This document shows positions 33,199 to 45,631 of a stretch of DNA of 64,000 nt, piece by piece. A program made the translations under genes and the position numbers. Origin of the DNA: Microthyrium microscopicum (taxonomy: Eukaryota > Ascomycota > Dothideomycetes > Microthyriales > Microthyriaceae); the NCBI GenBank assembly GCA_010405405.1, contig MU004230.1, positions 3,617,744-3,681,743 of the forward strand, written 5' to 3'. The notes under the pieces were generated by a model. The model was not told where the DNA came from, did not search any database, and saw only the letters and a program-made list of their open reading frames with translations. The first letter of the stretch is position 1. Each line of letters starts with the position of its first letter.

Positions 33199-35045
33199 CT
33201 TGTCTGAAGTGTGAGAACCCTCTCTGAGACACTCTTCGCGATTCGAGGGGAAGGAATAATAAAGACAAAGGAGAAGAATAGTAATGAAATATTTAGGAGG
33301 GTGCGAGGGTATGGGTTCAAAAATTTGTTCAAAGTGTCCTGTCCAGATCTGACAAGTAGGTCCGGATTAATGCAAATAGTCTATGAAGACCGCTCTAGCA
33401 CATGCCCCCAGCGGCCACAGGCGATCTCAAGCTGTAGGACCGGGAACCAAAGCCTGACCGAGGGACAATCACAGGATTGAACGTCATTCGACGATATGAA
33501 GAAGTGTAATATGTGAGCAGGGGTCGATTGCGAGAGAAAATTCATGGGTAGTGACAGGGCACTCTTACAAGGCCAATTAGAAGATCACGGCCGAATTGGG
33601 GTACGTCCCCGTTACATACTGAGGATAACGAAAGGAAAGAAGCATTGCTTCAGTACATTGACAGTGGAAGTAACAGGAGTGTTCTTTTGGTTTGTAAGTC
33701 CTGCTAATGTCGACTTGACAGGTAGTGGCAGTGCTGGTTGGGTCCAGCAGGAGAAATTTGTTTCGATCTTCGATAGCTGATCCCAAATTTTCCAATGGTT
33801 TTGCAATAGCGCCTACCTGGAGTAATACGGTCCTTCCTGGAGTACCTGGGTTGGTTGTTTGCACGATCCGCATTGGAGACACCATTCAGAGCAAGTGGCG
33901 GGGAGGGTTGAGCGCAAATAACTTGGCCATTGAAATGATATGGGCCTGGGATCAGGCAGAATGGGGAATTCAGTTAGATTTCATGCCCTATATGTTAACA
34001 AGGCCAAAGCGATTAAAGCGAGTAATGTAGGTTGAGACACGCAGTTGCATCTTGGGCCGTGCTTGATCCCACTGATCACACCTCTGGCAAAAGTACGAAG
34101 CGCAATATATTTGACGGAGACCATCGCGTTCGCCAAAAGTGAGAACCATAGTTGGTCTGTACTACTGCTTGGATGAAAGAATGGTACGGACGAGAGCCGT
34201 CATGTATCCAGATCTCTAGCGTAGCAATACTATCTCCAGCAGTCGTGCGACGTTGTGTGTCCAGCAAGGGTCGAAGATATAGATTTGATCTTTAATTTAC
34301 ATCGACAAGCTCGTTGAGGTTGATGGAATACGTAGCTTGCGCGATGAGGAGCGAACCAACACCAACATGTTCATGAGGGCAGATATCGAAGAATGCGGTC
34401 TGAGGTGAAGTCAAGTCAAGGTTCTGTTCATCGCAGCAGCTTCGCAAGAGTGTGGGGACTCCGCTCTGGGGAGAGACGCTAAGGAACTCCACTCAGCTCC
34501 ACTCGATAATCTCTGATCTCTGGTCCTCGAGCTGTCAAAAACTCTGTAGGGTGCGGGCATAGAACGTTTGAAGAAGCAGTCGGGCCGAGCAAGGCAAGGG
34601 TATCGCTGATAACTGGTGCTCATGCCTCTGCGTATTGTTCCTGCGCTATGCATGTACGCCTGTGAAAAGCATGGAAGATTCGCACAGTATACGGAGCGCT
34701 TCTGCGCTCTCATACCTGGAAATCCTACAGACGGATATTTGGCCGAATCAATGGAGACCATCCCTTCTTTATGCATATTGATGAAGAAACAAATCAGTCC
34801 TGACAGGATCAGGATAGAAAAGGATGGTGTAACATCACGTGAGGCGTTGGTCAGGACTACCCTGCATGAAAACTAGTGTTGTTTCCATCAGTCGTACCTT
34901 CCCCATTGGTAAATTTGCAAAGTCACCCTCCAACTACTCTTTGAAATGGTTCGCCAACGACTACACTAACCATTGCCCGAGCGAGTGTTCTTTTGGCAAG
35001 TTTCCCGCTCATGCGTTTCACCCGTCTTTAGCACCGCTTACTGCC
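33199..35045. other. Intergenic region, 1.8 kb
   Basis: No gene I can support. The best candidate is an ATG-started minus-strand frame at 33885-33577 (102 codons), with no known motif and no splice partner. Promoters of the two flanking genes must lie here. Confidence 0.4.
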
Positions 35046-36082
35046 ATGGCGCCGAAGAAGAACAACCCAACAAGCGGTGGTGGCGGTAACCAAGAAGATG
35101 CCGAAGACGATTACATGAACATGACCTTTGCCGAGCCCGAAACAAAGATCGAAACGTCCGTGCAAAAAGCAGCACGCCGCAAGAAAGAAGTAAGTGCGCG
35201 AACCCTCCAAACCCTATCTTCTGCGTGACCCACACTCATCTTGTCTTTTCTTGCTCACAGGGCGAATTGCGCGGTCGCGTAAAATCAAAACAGGAGCGCG
35301 AAGAAGAAGAAACCCGTGTCCGTGATGCCGCCCTTTCAAAGTCCCTCGATAGCTCCAACAAGGGCTTCAAGATGTTGTCCAAGCTGGGCTACAAGCCTGG
35401 CACCGCGCTGGGCAAGACGGGCTCTGGTGTGGCGGAGCCTATCACAGTGACTATCAAGGACGACAAGGGCGGCATTGGGCGCGACTCTGAGCGCAAACGC
35501 AAACTCGAACACGCGGTAGAGAGTGCAAGTAAGCGCGCACGCGAGACTGCCGAGGAATACCGCGATCGCGTGCGTGCTGAGCACGAGGAGAAGCGCCGCC
35601 AGGGACAGCTATTTGGGGCGCAAAAGATTGCAGAGAAGTTCGATGTACAAGCGGATGAAGAAGACGACGCTGAGGGCAAGGGCGAAACAATCAATCCGAA
35701 CCTGTCAAAGCTCCGCCTTCTCTCCGCAACCAACGTGCTATGGCGGGGAATAGCACGTGAGCGGTTATTGAAAGAGCGTGAGAGACGGATGCGTCATGAT
35801 CTACTTCAAAGCGGTCCGCGACTCGGGACCTTTGAAGATCCCGATGAGAACGAAGATGACAAGCTTGCTCTAGGTAATAGGGACACTTTAGCCGAGGAGG
35901 AGCTTGAGGTGGACGATGATGAAGAGCTGGCAGAGTTTGAAAGTCTTCCCGTGGAAGATCGTCTGCTCAAAGTGGTCGAGTATCTTCGTGGAACTCATCA
36001 CTACTGCTTCTGGTGCAAGTTTGAGTATCCAGATAAGGAGATGGAAGGATGCCCAGGGCCAAACGAGGACGACCACGACTAA
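35046..36082 (+). CDS. G-patch protein with DUF4187 (GPATCH11 / CCDC75-like)
   Basis: Exons 35046-35189 and 35261-36082 (321 aa), 71-nt phase 0 intron. A Glu/Asp-rich start with DDYMNMTF is followed by a basic segment and the G-patch at about residues 75-115 (GFKMLSKLGYKPGTALGKTGSG, cut here by family Gly residues every few positions). A charged helical middle follows. The C-terminal DUF4187 holds the Cys pair YCFWC near residue 300 and a final CPGPNEDDHD. G-patches activate DEAH-box RNA helicases. Human GPATCH11 belongs to this family; a role in RNA processing is inferred. Length fits the family. Confidence 0.9.
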
Positions 36083-36386
36083 TACCCTGTCACTTGCCAC
36101 GATTCCATGGGTATGCCATGTGCGTACTGCATATCCTCTTACATCACCGTTGTGGGGCAGACTGTCAGATCCTTACGTCCCGAAATGATGGGGATGGAAG
36201 ATGCAACTACTACTTGGCGCCATTTAACCACTGATGCAGCTCAAGAGTGCAGACTAGTCGTTAACGTCTCAAAGGTGCTAGATTCTATGTACCTTGAAAG
36301 CGCATATGCTAGGTAAACCAACATGCAAAACGCCTATTTGGACAACAAGATATCTACATACCTAGCCAACAGACCCAAATCCTTCC
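36083..36386. other. Short convergent intergenic region
   Basis: About 300 bases between two stop codons on opposite strands; both 3' UTRs must fit here. Nothing else seen. Confidence 0.5.
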
Positions 36387-37598
36387 CTAGAGGTTTGCTT
36401 TGTTGCCCTTTAGCCTTTCAATAAGAGACCACGCCGCTTCAGCATATGGATTCAGTTGCTTGGCATAGTCTAGCGCTTTTGCGCTGCTGGCTACTCGCAT
36501 GGCGTATCGAGCAGCAATGCCTTGGATAATGATAGTTCCTCGGTAAAGAGCAAAGGCATCGCCCCAACCGATAACCGGCGCAGGATCCCATCCAGCAACT
36601 TCACGATACCATGCAATAGCTTGTTCCTTCGTTGGGAGACCTTCTAAAGCACCTGGACGGAAGTTGGTGTTTACTCGGGAGTTATCCTCTCCGAATCCAA
36701 GCTGTGCGGTTGTATATGGAGTGAGTAGATTGGAGAGATCCGCAAGTGGGTGACCGATTGTTGCCATTTCCCAACTAGCACTACTGTTAGTCCTCATCAA
36801 TGCTGCCAATGGAATTCGCGGCTTACTCTAGAATACCAATGACTCGTGGTTCTGTCTTGTGGAAAACGACATTGTCGATCTTGTAATCGCCATGTACGAA
36901 AGTACTGCGATCTTCAGGCTGTGTCTTTGGGTTGCCAAAGAAAGCAACCATATCATCAAAATGAAGAATCTTGCCCACCGGCACATCAGTATCCTTATCC
37001 CGTGCTTTTGACTGTGCATCCTGAATAGCATTAAACGTCTTGAGCTGTCTGTTATAAAAGCCATTTGCTCGTCCAAAGTCCGTTAAGCCCACACTTGCGG
37101 GAGATACTGTATGAAATTTGGCCAAAGTTTGCACAGCAGATTTCCACCTATAACCATGTTAACATCACAACTCACCCAAACGTGTTTCGACAATCAATCT
37201 TACAATTCAGTCCTCTCAGCCGGCGAAACACCAGGAAAATGAGCATCCTCAAATATCCTCCCATCCAAAAACTCCATAATATAAAACGGCGTTCCCACTA
37301 CACTAGAATCCTCACAAAGACAATACGCCTTTGGAACCGGCACGTTCGTATTCTCCAGCGCGTGGATTATGCGATACTCGCGCTCGACTTGATGTGCTGT
37401 CTTGCTCAGCAGCTGTCCGGGTGGTTTCTTGCGCATCACATAGCGTTTTCCTGTCGCGTCGGTGAGCTGGTAGGTTGGATTTGACTGGCCATAGCCGAAC
37501 TGCTTGACTTGCAGCGGTGTCTTGATCTGTGGAACGGTTTTGGTGATGTATTGGCTCAAGGCCTCGATGTCAATCGGTTGGCGGATTGCGCCGGCCAT
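36387..37598 (-). CDS. APH-fold phosphotransferase, ACAD10/11 kinase-domain type
   Basis: Exons 37598-37204, 37147-36827 and 36774-36387 (367 aa). The fold is that of aminoglycoside/choline kinases: [12 protein letters not shown] glycine-rich loop at about 33-44, the ATP lysine in RYVMRKKP, the E of EREYRI, the catalytic loop [12 protein letters not shown] at about 218-229 and the metal-binding aspartate in [14 protein letters not shown], completed by intron 2. This subgroup matches the kinase domain of mammalian ACAD10/ACAD11, which phosphorylates 4-hydroxyacyl-CoA. Here it stands alone, without the dehydrogenase domain. All catalytic residues are present. The substrate in this fungus is inferred by family only. 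Confidence 0.9.
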
Positions 37599-39774
37599 TG
37601 TTGGGTGAGTGGGTGGTGCTTGGCCAGGCTGGATTGGGGGAGATGGATATTGTGAGTTTTGGGAGATGTTTTTTGATGTTTCGATATTGGGGATTGGGGA
37701 GTTTGCCGAGGTAGGTCGGTTTATGCATGGTGGGCAATGTGCATTTGCATCCAGGGTTCGGCTGTACTCTACTCTTAGGTTGTGCTAAGATAGCTCTTGA
37801 TTCTCACTTGAAAATTGACTTGGAGAACATATTTACAGGCATTTTTTTGGTGGTCGACATCTTCTTAGTGGTTTTGGAAACAATGTCATTGTGCCTCTGA
37901 AGTTGATTTCGCATATCAATATGGGGAGATGTCAATAGAATACCCATTGACGATAACTAGTACTACTACATCTATATAGAGAATAGATAAGTTTCACGAG
38001 AGTCAAAGTAACTGAACATCTTTCATTCCCTATCGGAATGTTAGGTTATCGTTGGACATAGTAGACTAAACGAGGACCAAGTCGTACCAAACCAGCCCCT
38101 TCTTGGGTTTTTCGAGCCGACACTTATGATTTTGAGATCGATTAAAGAGATACCTAGAAGAATATCAAGTAACTTTTCTTTTAATCGTGTTCCTTCCTCG
38201 TGCTTACGAAATACTTAAAATTGTTTGTCGTCAAAATGTCGATTGCTTCGTGGCGTCAAACGAAGCGACTCGTTTATGGGCAGTCTTTTAGATGACCTAT
38301 AATCCGCGCATATCAACTACGATGTCTATCCATCTACCACATATTTCCATGAAATAGATGTTATTTAACTCAACTCACTCCAGTATCAAATTGAACAAAG
38401 CAGTAAGGCTACTCCACCCAGAAATGCACGAGTCCAATCAAGCTATCGCCCAAAAGGGTTGTGTGGACCCCTTGACCCCTGGATATCAGTTTGGCAAATC
38501 AGCAGTCAGAGGAGCTTTGAACATGCATCAAAAAGCTCCGGACCGTCCAGCAACCAGGAAGGTCAAATTTCTTTCTTCGCGGCAGACGGGTAGGTGCGAT
38601 CCAGCTAGTTTGGTTATGCTTTTTGCATCATGGTTCAGTAGTTTGGAGCGCGGAGTTCTACGACCTTGTGCATTGGTGCTGGGAATATAATATCTAGAGA
38701 TTCTCAACAGATAGACGTTTGGGTCATATATTCAGTACTGGGGGGAGTTCCAGCTCAAATCTTTCGACCCCTAGTACCTTTTAGGATGAACGCTTAATCT
38801 TCCGAAGAGCCGTGCGGTGACTGCGAACGGGTGGGTGATTGTGTATGTCGTGTCTATTGGACGCTTTTGATATGTATAGTTGTCAAACCTCGAAAAGGGA
38901 TATGCATGACGAAGACTAAGAACCTGGATATCTGCGCATTGCTGAAGGCTTTTGTCGGCGTTGCACTGGCTACTGGAGGTACAGGTGCATCTGTGGGTTG
39001 CAAAATGATAATTTCGCGCATACTACTGGATGCTTGACGAACCAATCCAGCGAGTTGAGCCGCAAGAAAATGCATCGAGTTTACTCCAGAGTATGAGTGG
39101 ATGATTCTGATAGATCCACGTAGACGTCGTGTCGACCAATCGACGGGATGAAATGGCGCGTTCTCATAACTAAGGCTTCTCCCATCGCACTGCCTAAAGG
39201 AAATTTACTTTGATTCTCAGCGCATTCAATAGGGAGTGGAACAATGTAGGCATCCAATAGGAAATAAAGCATTTGGTCCTAGAAGGTAGCAGATGGTAGA
39301 CAGCGCACTTGATGGGAGGGCGCGATTATTCTGTTGACAACTTGACGGGTTGTGGTGAAGATGGTGGCTTTTATTAAAATGGAATGGACGCCAATAGTGT
39401 CGAGGTTGCTCTTCCCCTTTGTGACACTCACAATGTCCAAGTCTTCAACCTGCACCTTTCCTGTCTCAATCTCTCCACTGTCCCACCACAAATCTTCTCG
39501 ATAAAACTATCATCCAAAAGCATATCCTGGCTTAACCTCATGCAATCCTGGCTTCCTGGCGCTACTCCCTGTGCATCCCCTTGCATGTTGTTGCTTGCTT
39601 GTTGCTTGCTACCCAAGGATTACCAGATCACCCTAAGGCCCAGACAGGTACAGTAAACAAGCGAGCAAACTCGATCCCGAAATTCAATACCAGTCCCAGT
39701 CTGTAGACAATACAGCCGACTCGGGCAATTTACAGCGTAACTTTGTTTCAACTGTCCACTACTTGCAAGCCGCC
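37599..39774. promoter_or_regulatory. Long divergent intergenic region, 2.2 kb
   Basis: Separates the starts of the APH-type gene and the CAP-Gly gene. Open frames are short, without recognisable protein sequence. A hairpin-like GTCGATTGCTTCGTGGCGTC...AACGAAGCGAC lies near 38237-38270. The last few hundred bases are probably the leader of the CAP-Gly gene. Confidence 0.4.
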
Positions 39775-42347
39775 ATGGCCCTGTCTACTCCCCATCGCCT
39801 CGATCAGCGACCCCCCGGTCTTCGCCCTTCGTTTGCATCCTCAAACATAAACACCGCCTCTCATCCCAACCTCAGTGTCGCTGCCTCTACTGCTATCGCT
39901 CGCAAAGCCTCCCTCAATGCTCTAACTGCCGGACAGAAAGACTCTCCTAATCCACTCGCCAACGCCAGAATGCTGGGTGGAGACGGTCGCCCCATAGCCG
40001 TCGGCGACGCCGTCGAAGTCCCGGGTGCTATGCATGGTGTCGTCAAGTTTATCGGATCTGTTGCGGGCAAGAAAGGCGTTTTTGCTGGTGTGGAATTAAG
40101 TCGCGAGTTTGCGCCGCGTGGAAAGAACGATGGTGATGTGGATGGGTAAGTTTGCTTTGTTTTCATTTTCATCTTCACATCGCACATGTACCTCGTACCG
40201 TTGCCATATGATCAACCACTGCTGTGCAACGAGTCGCGCTACCTTGTATTACCCGTGTTTGAAGACTAATATAAACTTTTCATAGCATCCGATATTTCAC
40301 TACTTCCATACCAGGCTCTGGTATATTCCTCCCCATAAATCGAGCTGCCCGCCGTTCCTCTGCAACCTCATCCGACTTTCCTCTCACACCTTCTACTCCC
40401 GGCTATCCTGATGGCGCCGGCACGCCTCAAACAAAATCCATAGCAATGTTTTCACAATCAGTCGGCCCAGGAGCTCGACCACCTAGTCCGTCGTTCAAGC
40501 CCAAGGGCCGACAGTCTCTTCCACGACCTGGATCACCCCTACGAAAAGGACCCGTTTTAGCTCCCCCTTCTCAGCTGCGCGGACCATCACTTGGACCGTC
40601 CTCTCTCTCGAAGAGTCAAATGGGAGCTCCACGATTTACACCGAGTCCTGCTCCGAAAGCACAACCAATCGTCAAAACACCACAACCTCCACGAACATAT
40701 TCAAGAACAAACTCACGCTTGGGTAGTCGGATATCAACGGACCCTAGCAACGATGTTACACCAACTGGCCCAACGAGAAGTAGCGATGGATCAGGGGTTG
40801 GGTCAAACAGTTCCGGCTCTGGATTTACCCCAATAGCTCGACGATCTGTGGATGATACCCAGGCACAGGAAGAGATCGAACGTCTTAGGAAGCAAATGGA
40901 AGAAAGAGACAAACAACTCAAAGAGCAGGCGGTAAGCTTGGCGGATATGGAGAACAGTCTCATGGAATTGTCCAACCTGATGGCCGAAAATGGACACGGC
41001 CGATCAAGAAGTGGCGATTCACAAGACGATGTTGATGCAGCTCAGCTTCGAGCTATCGTACGGGAAAAGAACGATAAGATCAACATGCTCATCGCAGAAT
41101 TCGACGCGCATCGAGCGGATTTCAGGAGCACAATCGATACTCTCGAATTGGCCAGCACTGAAACAGAGCGAGTGTACGAAAAGCGGGTAGAAGAGCTGCT
41201 AGGAGAAATTCGCGACTTTCAAGATAGGACTGAAGACGTGGACACTGTGGCCCGCCAGCTTAAGCAGCTAGAGGATCTGGTGCAAGAACTTGAAGAAGGC
41301 CTTGAAGATGCTCGTAGAGGTGAAGCAGAAGCTCGTGGTGAAGTTGAATTTCTTCGAGGAGAAGTTGAACGAACACGAGCTGAGCTTCGCCGAGAACGGG
41401 AAAAGTCAGCGGCTGCGCTCCACTCTGCGGAGGAATCAGTCAAGGGCAATGAAGGTTCGCGAGATATCGAGCAGCGCGATGATGAAATCCGAGGTCTCAA
41501 GGCTATAATTCATTCCTTGTCGTCAGGTCCGGATCTATCGGAGGCCTCTAATAGAATGAGCCTTCAACGGAGCGTCACAATGCCTGGTCCAGGAGGAGAA
41601 GAGCTCGGAAGGATGCAGTCGTCCATCGAACGTCTTGAGCGCGAGAAGAAAGAGCTACAAGGTCTGGTCGAGCGCAAAGCATTCCGTGAAGAAGAACTGG
41701 AACGAGAACTCGAGAAGCTCCAGCGCGTCTCTGTGATCAGCAACGCATTCTCGGATCGTACCGCAACCCAAGAAAAACGAAGCTCTGGTCGCGACTCGAA
41801 AGGAACCGTTCTGGAATGGCGCGGCAGTCGAGATGTGAAGCCAATGACACCAATGGCGGAAGCTGATAGTGCTAGTAGTACAGCCGGCAGCGCCATCCTT
41901 TGGTGTGAAATTTGCGAGACTGGTGGCCACGACATTCTGACTTGCCCCAACATTGATACCAAGAAGGAAGAGGATGCCACCGCTGGAGCTCTTCCAAAAG
42001 TTCATGTAAAGAATGCTTCCATCTCTAGTCAAGATCCGGATAAGCCAAAGCCCTTGACAATGGGTAGGAAATCCAGCCCACATGTTCGCTCTCGCTCATC
42101 ACTTCCTCCTCCACCTGGAGCCGCACCAACTGGACCGCTACCAAACCCAATCTCATCTCCTTCCTCTGCGTTGTCCACACCCACTCCACGACCCACTCCC
42201 GCTCCAGTGGTCATATCATCGCCTGCGAACTCTTTCTCCTCCCTCGTCCCAGGCAAAGATGGATCGAAAGACGCATCGAAATGGTGCGCCATGTGCGAGC
42301 ACGACGGGCATGATAGCATGAACTGCTCGCTAGACGACCAATTCTAA
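39775..42347 (+). CDS. CAP-Gly microtubule plus-end protein, CLIP-170 (Bik1/Tip1) type
   Basis: Exons 39775-40145 and 40286-42347 (810 aa), with a 140-nt intron inside the CAP-Gly domain. The domain lies at about residues 75-142: VGDAVEVPGAMHGVVKFIG, then GVFAGVEL, then DGIRYFTTSIPGSGIFLP. A basic Ser/Pro-rich region follows to about 310, where such proteins bind microtubules. A long coiled coil runs from about 325 to 620 (heptads rich in Glu, Leu, Arg). Two CCHC zinc knuckles lie near the C-terminus: WCEICETGGHDILTC and WCAMCEHDGHDSMNC. This domain order is that of CLIP-170, Bik1 and Tip1, which track growing microtubule ends and link them to dynein/dynactin. The final DDQF is not the EEY/F tail of mammalian partners. 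Confidence 0.93.
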
Positions 42348-43012
42348 AGCTCTTGTTGATACCCTTGACTTGGCCTGCGAGTTGCCAAGTCATGAATTTG
42401 TTTTCAAATCATTTCTCATGTGTTCCGAATCAGCGTCTTTGCAGCACCAATGTCATGATACCATGTACTACTATCGAGTCTTTTCTTCTTTCAGCACAGC
42501 ATGGGGTTAACGGGCTGTGGGTTTGGGGATATACTGTTTCTTAGCGTTCTTGTAAGATTTTGTTTGAGAGTGCTCATGTTAATATTGCGACGAGCATGTT
42601 GAACTGGTTACTGGGTTGTGCATACCTCTGGATCATGGGAATGGGCTTGTTATTTTGGCTCCATTTTCTCCTGAAGACTATTAGACTTTAATTAATGATT
42701 ACTTCGTCCTGGCATGGAAACCCCAAGTGTTAAACAAGCATAAAATAATCGAATAACCTCATAACTCTCAATGGTTGGCACATTCATACATTGATCAAGT
42801 ATGCAGTCACGTGATGCGGATCGCGACTCCCAAAAAAGTTGTCGTTCGAATCCTTACTTTCCAACATCTAAACACCCAACTGTCACCATTTACAAACGAT
42901 ACCAACGAGGCCTTAGCTCTTTCGTACACCTGTTACGCCTGCTTCTACGCTCAATTGACTCGTTGGGACCCCTGGATCGCCGCCAGCTACTTTTGAACAT
43001 CGTGATGCTGTT
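42348..43012. other. Intergenic region
   Basis: 3' flank of the CAP-Gly gene and promoter of the uL22m gene. No gene or repeat seen. Confidence 0.45.
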
Positions 43013-44165
43013 ATGAGCTACCGCATACCATCGAGCCGGCTGGTTCGTCCAAGTTCGTACCAATCGCACCAAACGTCTCATTGTCTGTCGCTAACTATGC
43101 TACAGTCACGTCCCTTACTTCCATAACCATCCCGATCCGCCTACTTCCTCATCATGCCCGCCGCTATGCCACCAAAAACGAAAATATCCTCATGGAGCGA
43201 TGGCTCCAGAACCGCGGAGAAATGCCCAATCAAAAAGATCTTCAGCAAGCAGCCAAGGAAAATCTGCAGCGGGGTCAACTACACCAAAACTCCATCTTCA
43301 TTGACGCGGAGAGAGGCTATGCTGCTGATGAGGGAGACATAGTCGATGAAGAAATCAGGCCTATGAGAAACGAGTACAAGGCTTCCTCCCCCGTAGCCTT
43401 GAGCGCCGAGGACGCTGCGATTCAGGCTCTTACGAAAGACGGTGAACGCGATGTAGATCTCCTGAGACGGCGGCTGGATATGGATCCTGAGACTCGGTTT
43501 AAGGCTGAATATCGACGGACGGTCAAGATGATGAGACGGGGCTGGACGATTACTAGAGAGCAGCATATTAAGCGTAGTGAGCGTCAGGTTCGGATGAAGA
43601 GCCCGTGGCTTAAGACGTCGACGAAGAAGTTGGGGCTGATTGCGAGACAATTGCAGGGCAAGACGGTGGATGAGGCATTACTGCAGTTGCGCTTTAGCAA
43701 GAAACGTACTGCGGGCGAGGTTGCTAGACATTTGGAGCATACGCGAGATATGGCGGTTGTGAAATGGGGCATGGGCTTGGGACAGGTAGAAGGGACTGCT
43801 GGTGAACCCATGAACATTCGCGTTAACAATGGTACGAAGCTTGGGAGGAAGAAGCTTATTACTGATCGTACGGAGATCTTTGTGGAATCAGCCACGGTTG
43901 GCAGAGGGCCAATGCAAAAGGAGCCGGAGTTTCGAGCAAGAGGAAAGACTAATATCCTGAAGCATAGGTGGAGTTGTAAGTGTTTGCATTATGCGTTGAC
44001 TTATCTTTGCTAATCCTTATCTTAGGTATAATATTCGTGCTGAAAGAAGAGATAAGTAGAATTCGACAACATGAGGACAAGATGCGGTTGGCGGCACAGA
44101 AGAAACCAAGGATTCCGTTACCAGACAAACCAATTCCTCAACAACGACAATACGTCTTATGGTAA
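43013..44165 (+). CDS. Mitochondrial large-subunit ribosomal protein uL22m
   Basis: Exons 43013-43052, 43106-43975 and 44026-44165 (349 aa). Exon 1 is inferred: no ATG lies in frame upstream of exon 2, but a 53-nt intron (GTTCGT...CTAACTATGCTACAG) joins MSYRIPSSRLVRP to ITSLTSITIPIRLLP. This gives a basic, Ser-rich mitochondrial presequence. The uL22 core is at about residues 175-330: KSPWLKTSTKKLGLIARQLQGK, written here as shorter blocks KLGLIARQLQG, ALLQLRFSKKRTAGEVARHLE, then ATVGRGPM and FRARGKTNILKHRWS. The last exon codes IIFVLKEEISRIRQHE and a basic tail. uL22 lines the peptide exit tunnel. N-terminal 150 residues are the usual fungal extension. Confidence 0.88.
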
Positions 44166-44360
44166 GGTCATCTTCAGACATCACCAAATCTGTACACTAT
44201 CATCATTGTATAAACTCTTTCATCGACTATACCAAATTCAATGTTATGTAGCACAATGCATACACATAGAATAATTCCACAGCCTTATACTCCTTCATCG
44301 TATATCATTCAGTCATCGCCGAGTAAAGTATAAGTACAGTAGCTAGGTACTTCTAATCTC

Positions 44361-45631
44361 TCATGGTAGCTTTGGGAGCCTCGAAAATCCTTCCTTTGGC
44401 GGTTGAAGCCAATTCCTCTCGTCGTACGTTTTCTTCCCCTCTATTATATGGAACGTATCTGCGACCACATTAGTTCTCACCTCAAACAATATCTTCCAAC
44501 CGCAAACTTACAAATAAACCGACTCCTAGCACTCAAATTCTTCTCGCTCTTATGCAAAATATTCCCATGAATCAACACCAACGACCCAGCCTCAACCGGT
44601 CCCATCGTATACTCTACATCACCCACATCCTCCTCCCCTCCCTCCAGCCCAGCCGGAAAGCGTGATCCATCATTCTCCACCATCGCCGTCCCGCCCTCAT
44701 CTACCCGCACAAACCGCGTGTTCACCGCCGCCTTCTTATGACTGCCCGCCGCAAAGCTCAAACACCCATTCTCTGCTGTGGCATCTTCAAGCGCATACCA
44801 GAAGCCGACTGCACTAGGTGGTTCCGTATACAAAAACGTACTGTCCTGATGTGGTGGCACGGCACCGCCGATTTCTGGCTGCTTGCATATCACCATGCTC
44901 TGTAGACAGCGAGCATCTTGATATCCTAGACTGCGTGCTATAGCTGCGTTGCGGGTGCTTAGGGTGGCGGTCTTGAATGGTGGTGATTTTTCATGCAGGT
45001 AGTGGCCTATTTTGTTGATGGCGCGCTCTTTGGGCTTGGCTAAAGTGCCGTTTGGAGTGAATGCATCTTCTTCGAAGAAAAAGCGGACTTTGTCGCCGGA
45101 TGTTAGGAAGTAGTCGTCGCCTACATGGGCATCTTTGGAGGAGCCGGTGGTGAATTTTGTGAGCGGGTGGTTGGTTAGGTCGAAGTTGTTGAGGAGGTTG
45201 TGTGTTTCGGAGAGCAGGGATTTTACTGTGTCGGGGGAAAGTTCTTGGGGGATTATGAGATAGCCGTTTGTGTTGAAGAAGGTTAGTTGGTCGGAGGTTA
45301 GACCGGGTGGCGAGGGTGACATTATCCAGTGGGCTCCGAGTAAGCTGTAGTCTTCTATTTCTTCAGAAAATGGCCCTGGTTCTGGTGGTATAAAGATTCC
45401 TGGAGAATGGAAAGCTACATTCGGAAATTGTCTATCGTGTTTGTAGTTGAGTTGGTTGATTGAGTCAAGTGAAGCTATCGCTGGCCCCGCTGGCAGGGGC
45501 TGTAGCTGGCATTTCGCCTCCACGTCCCAATATGGTCCATTTTGATGTGAGAAGAACTGGAGTGGCTCGACACTGGGGATATCTTCAATTCGTATTTTGA
45601 ACATTGAAGCTTTTGCCATGACTTTTGGCAT
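44361..45631 (-). CDS. Phytanoyl-CoA dioxygenase family protein, PHYHD1-like
   Basis: Exons 45631-44512 and 44458-44361 (405 aa). An Fe(II)/2-oxoglutarate oxygenase: LTSDQLTFFNTNGYLIIP, DYFLTSGDKVRFFFEEDAF, INKIGHYLHEKSPPF, the metal motif PHQD (His, Asp) followed by STFLYTEP, then ALEDATAENGCL, the distal His in LIHGNILHKSEKNLS and the 2-oxoglutarate Arg in SARSRF. Exon 2 adds YTFHIIEGKKTYDERNWLQP, just as in human PHYHD1, so the 53-nt intron is real. The first 103 residues have no counterpart in PHYHD1 (about 290 aa). Met at 45322 (MSPSPPGLTS) would give a 302-aa protein of family size and may be the true start. Substrate unknown. Confidence 0.88.

Noticed and set aside
33577-33885. Minus-strand ATG frame of 102 codons
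   Set aside because: Has an ATG but no motif, splice partner or composition to set it apart from chance; kept only as a note.
43081-43105. Non-ATG start for uL22m contiguous with exon 2
   Set aside because: No ATG in frame; a 53-nt intron with a CTAAC branch point gives an ATG exon and a mitochondrial presequence.
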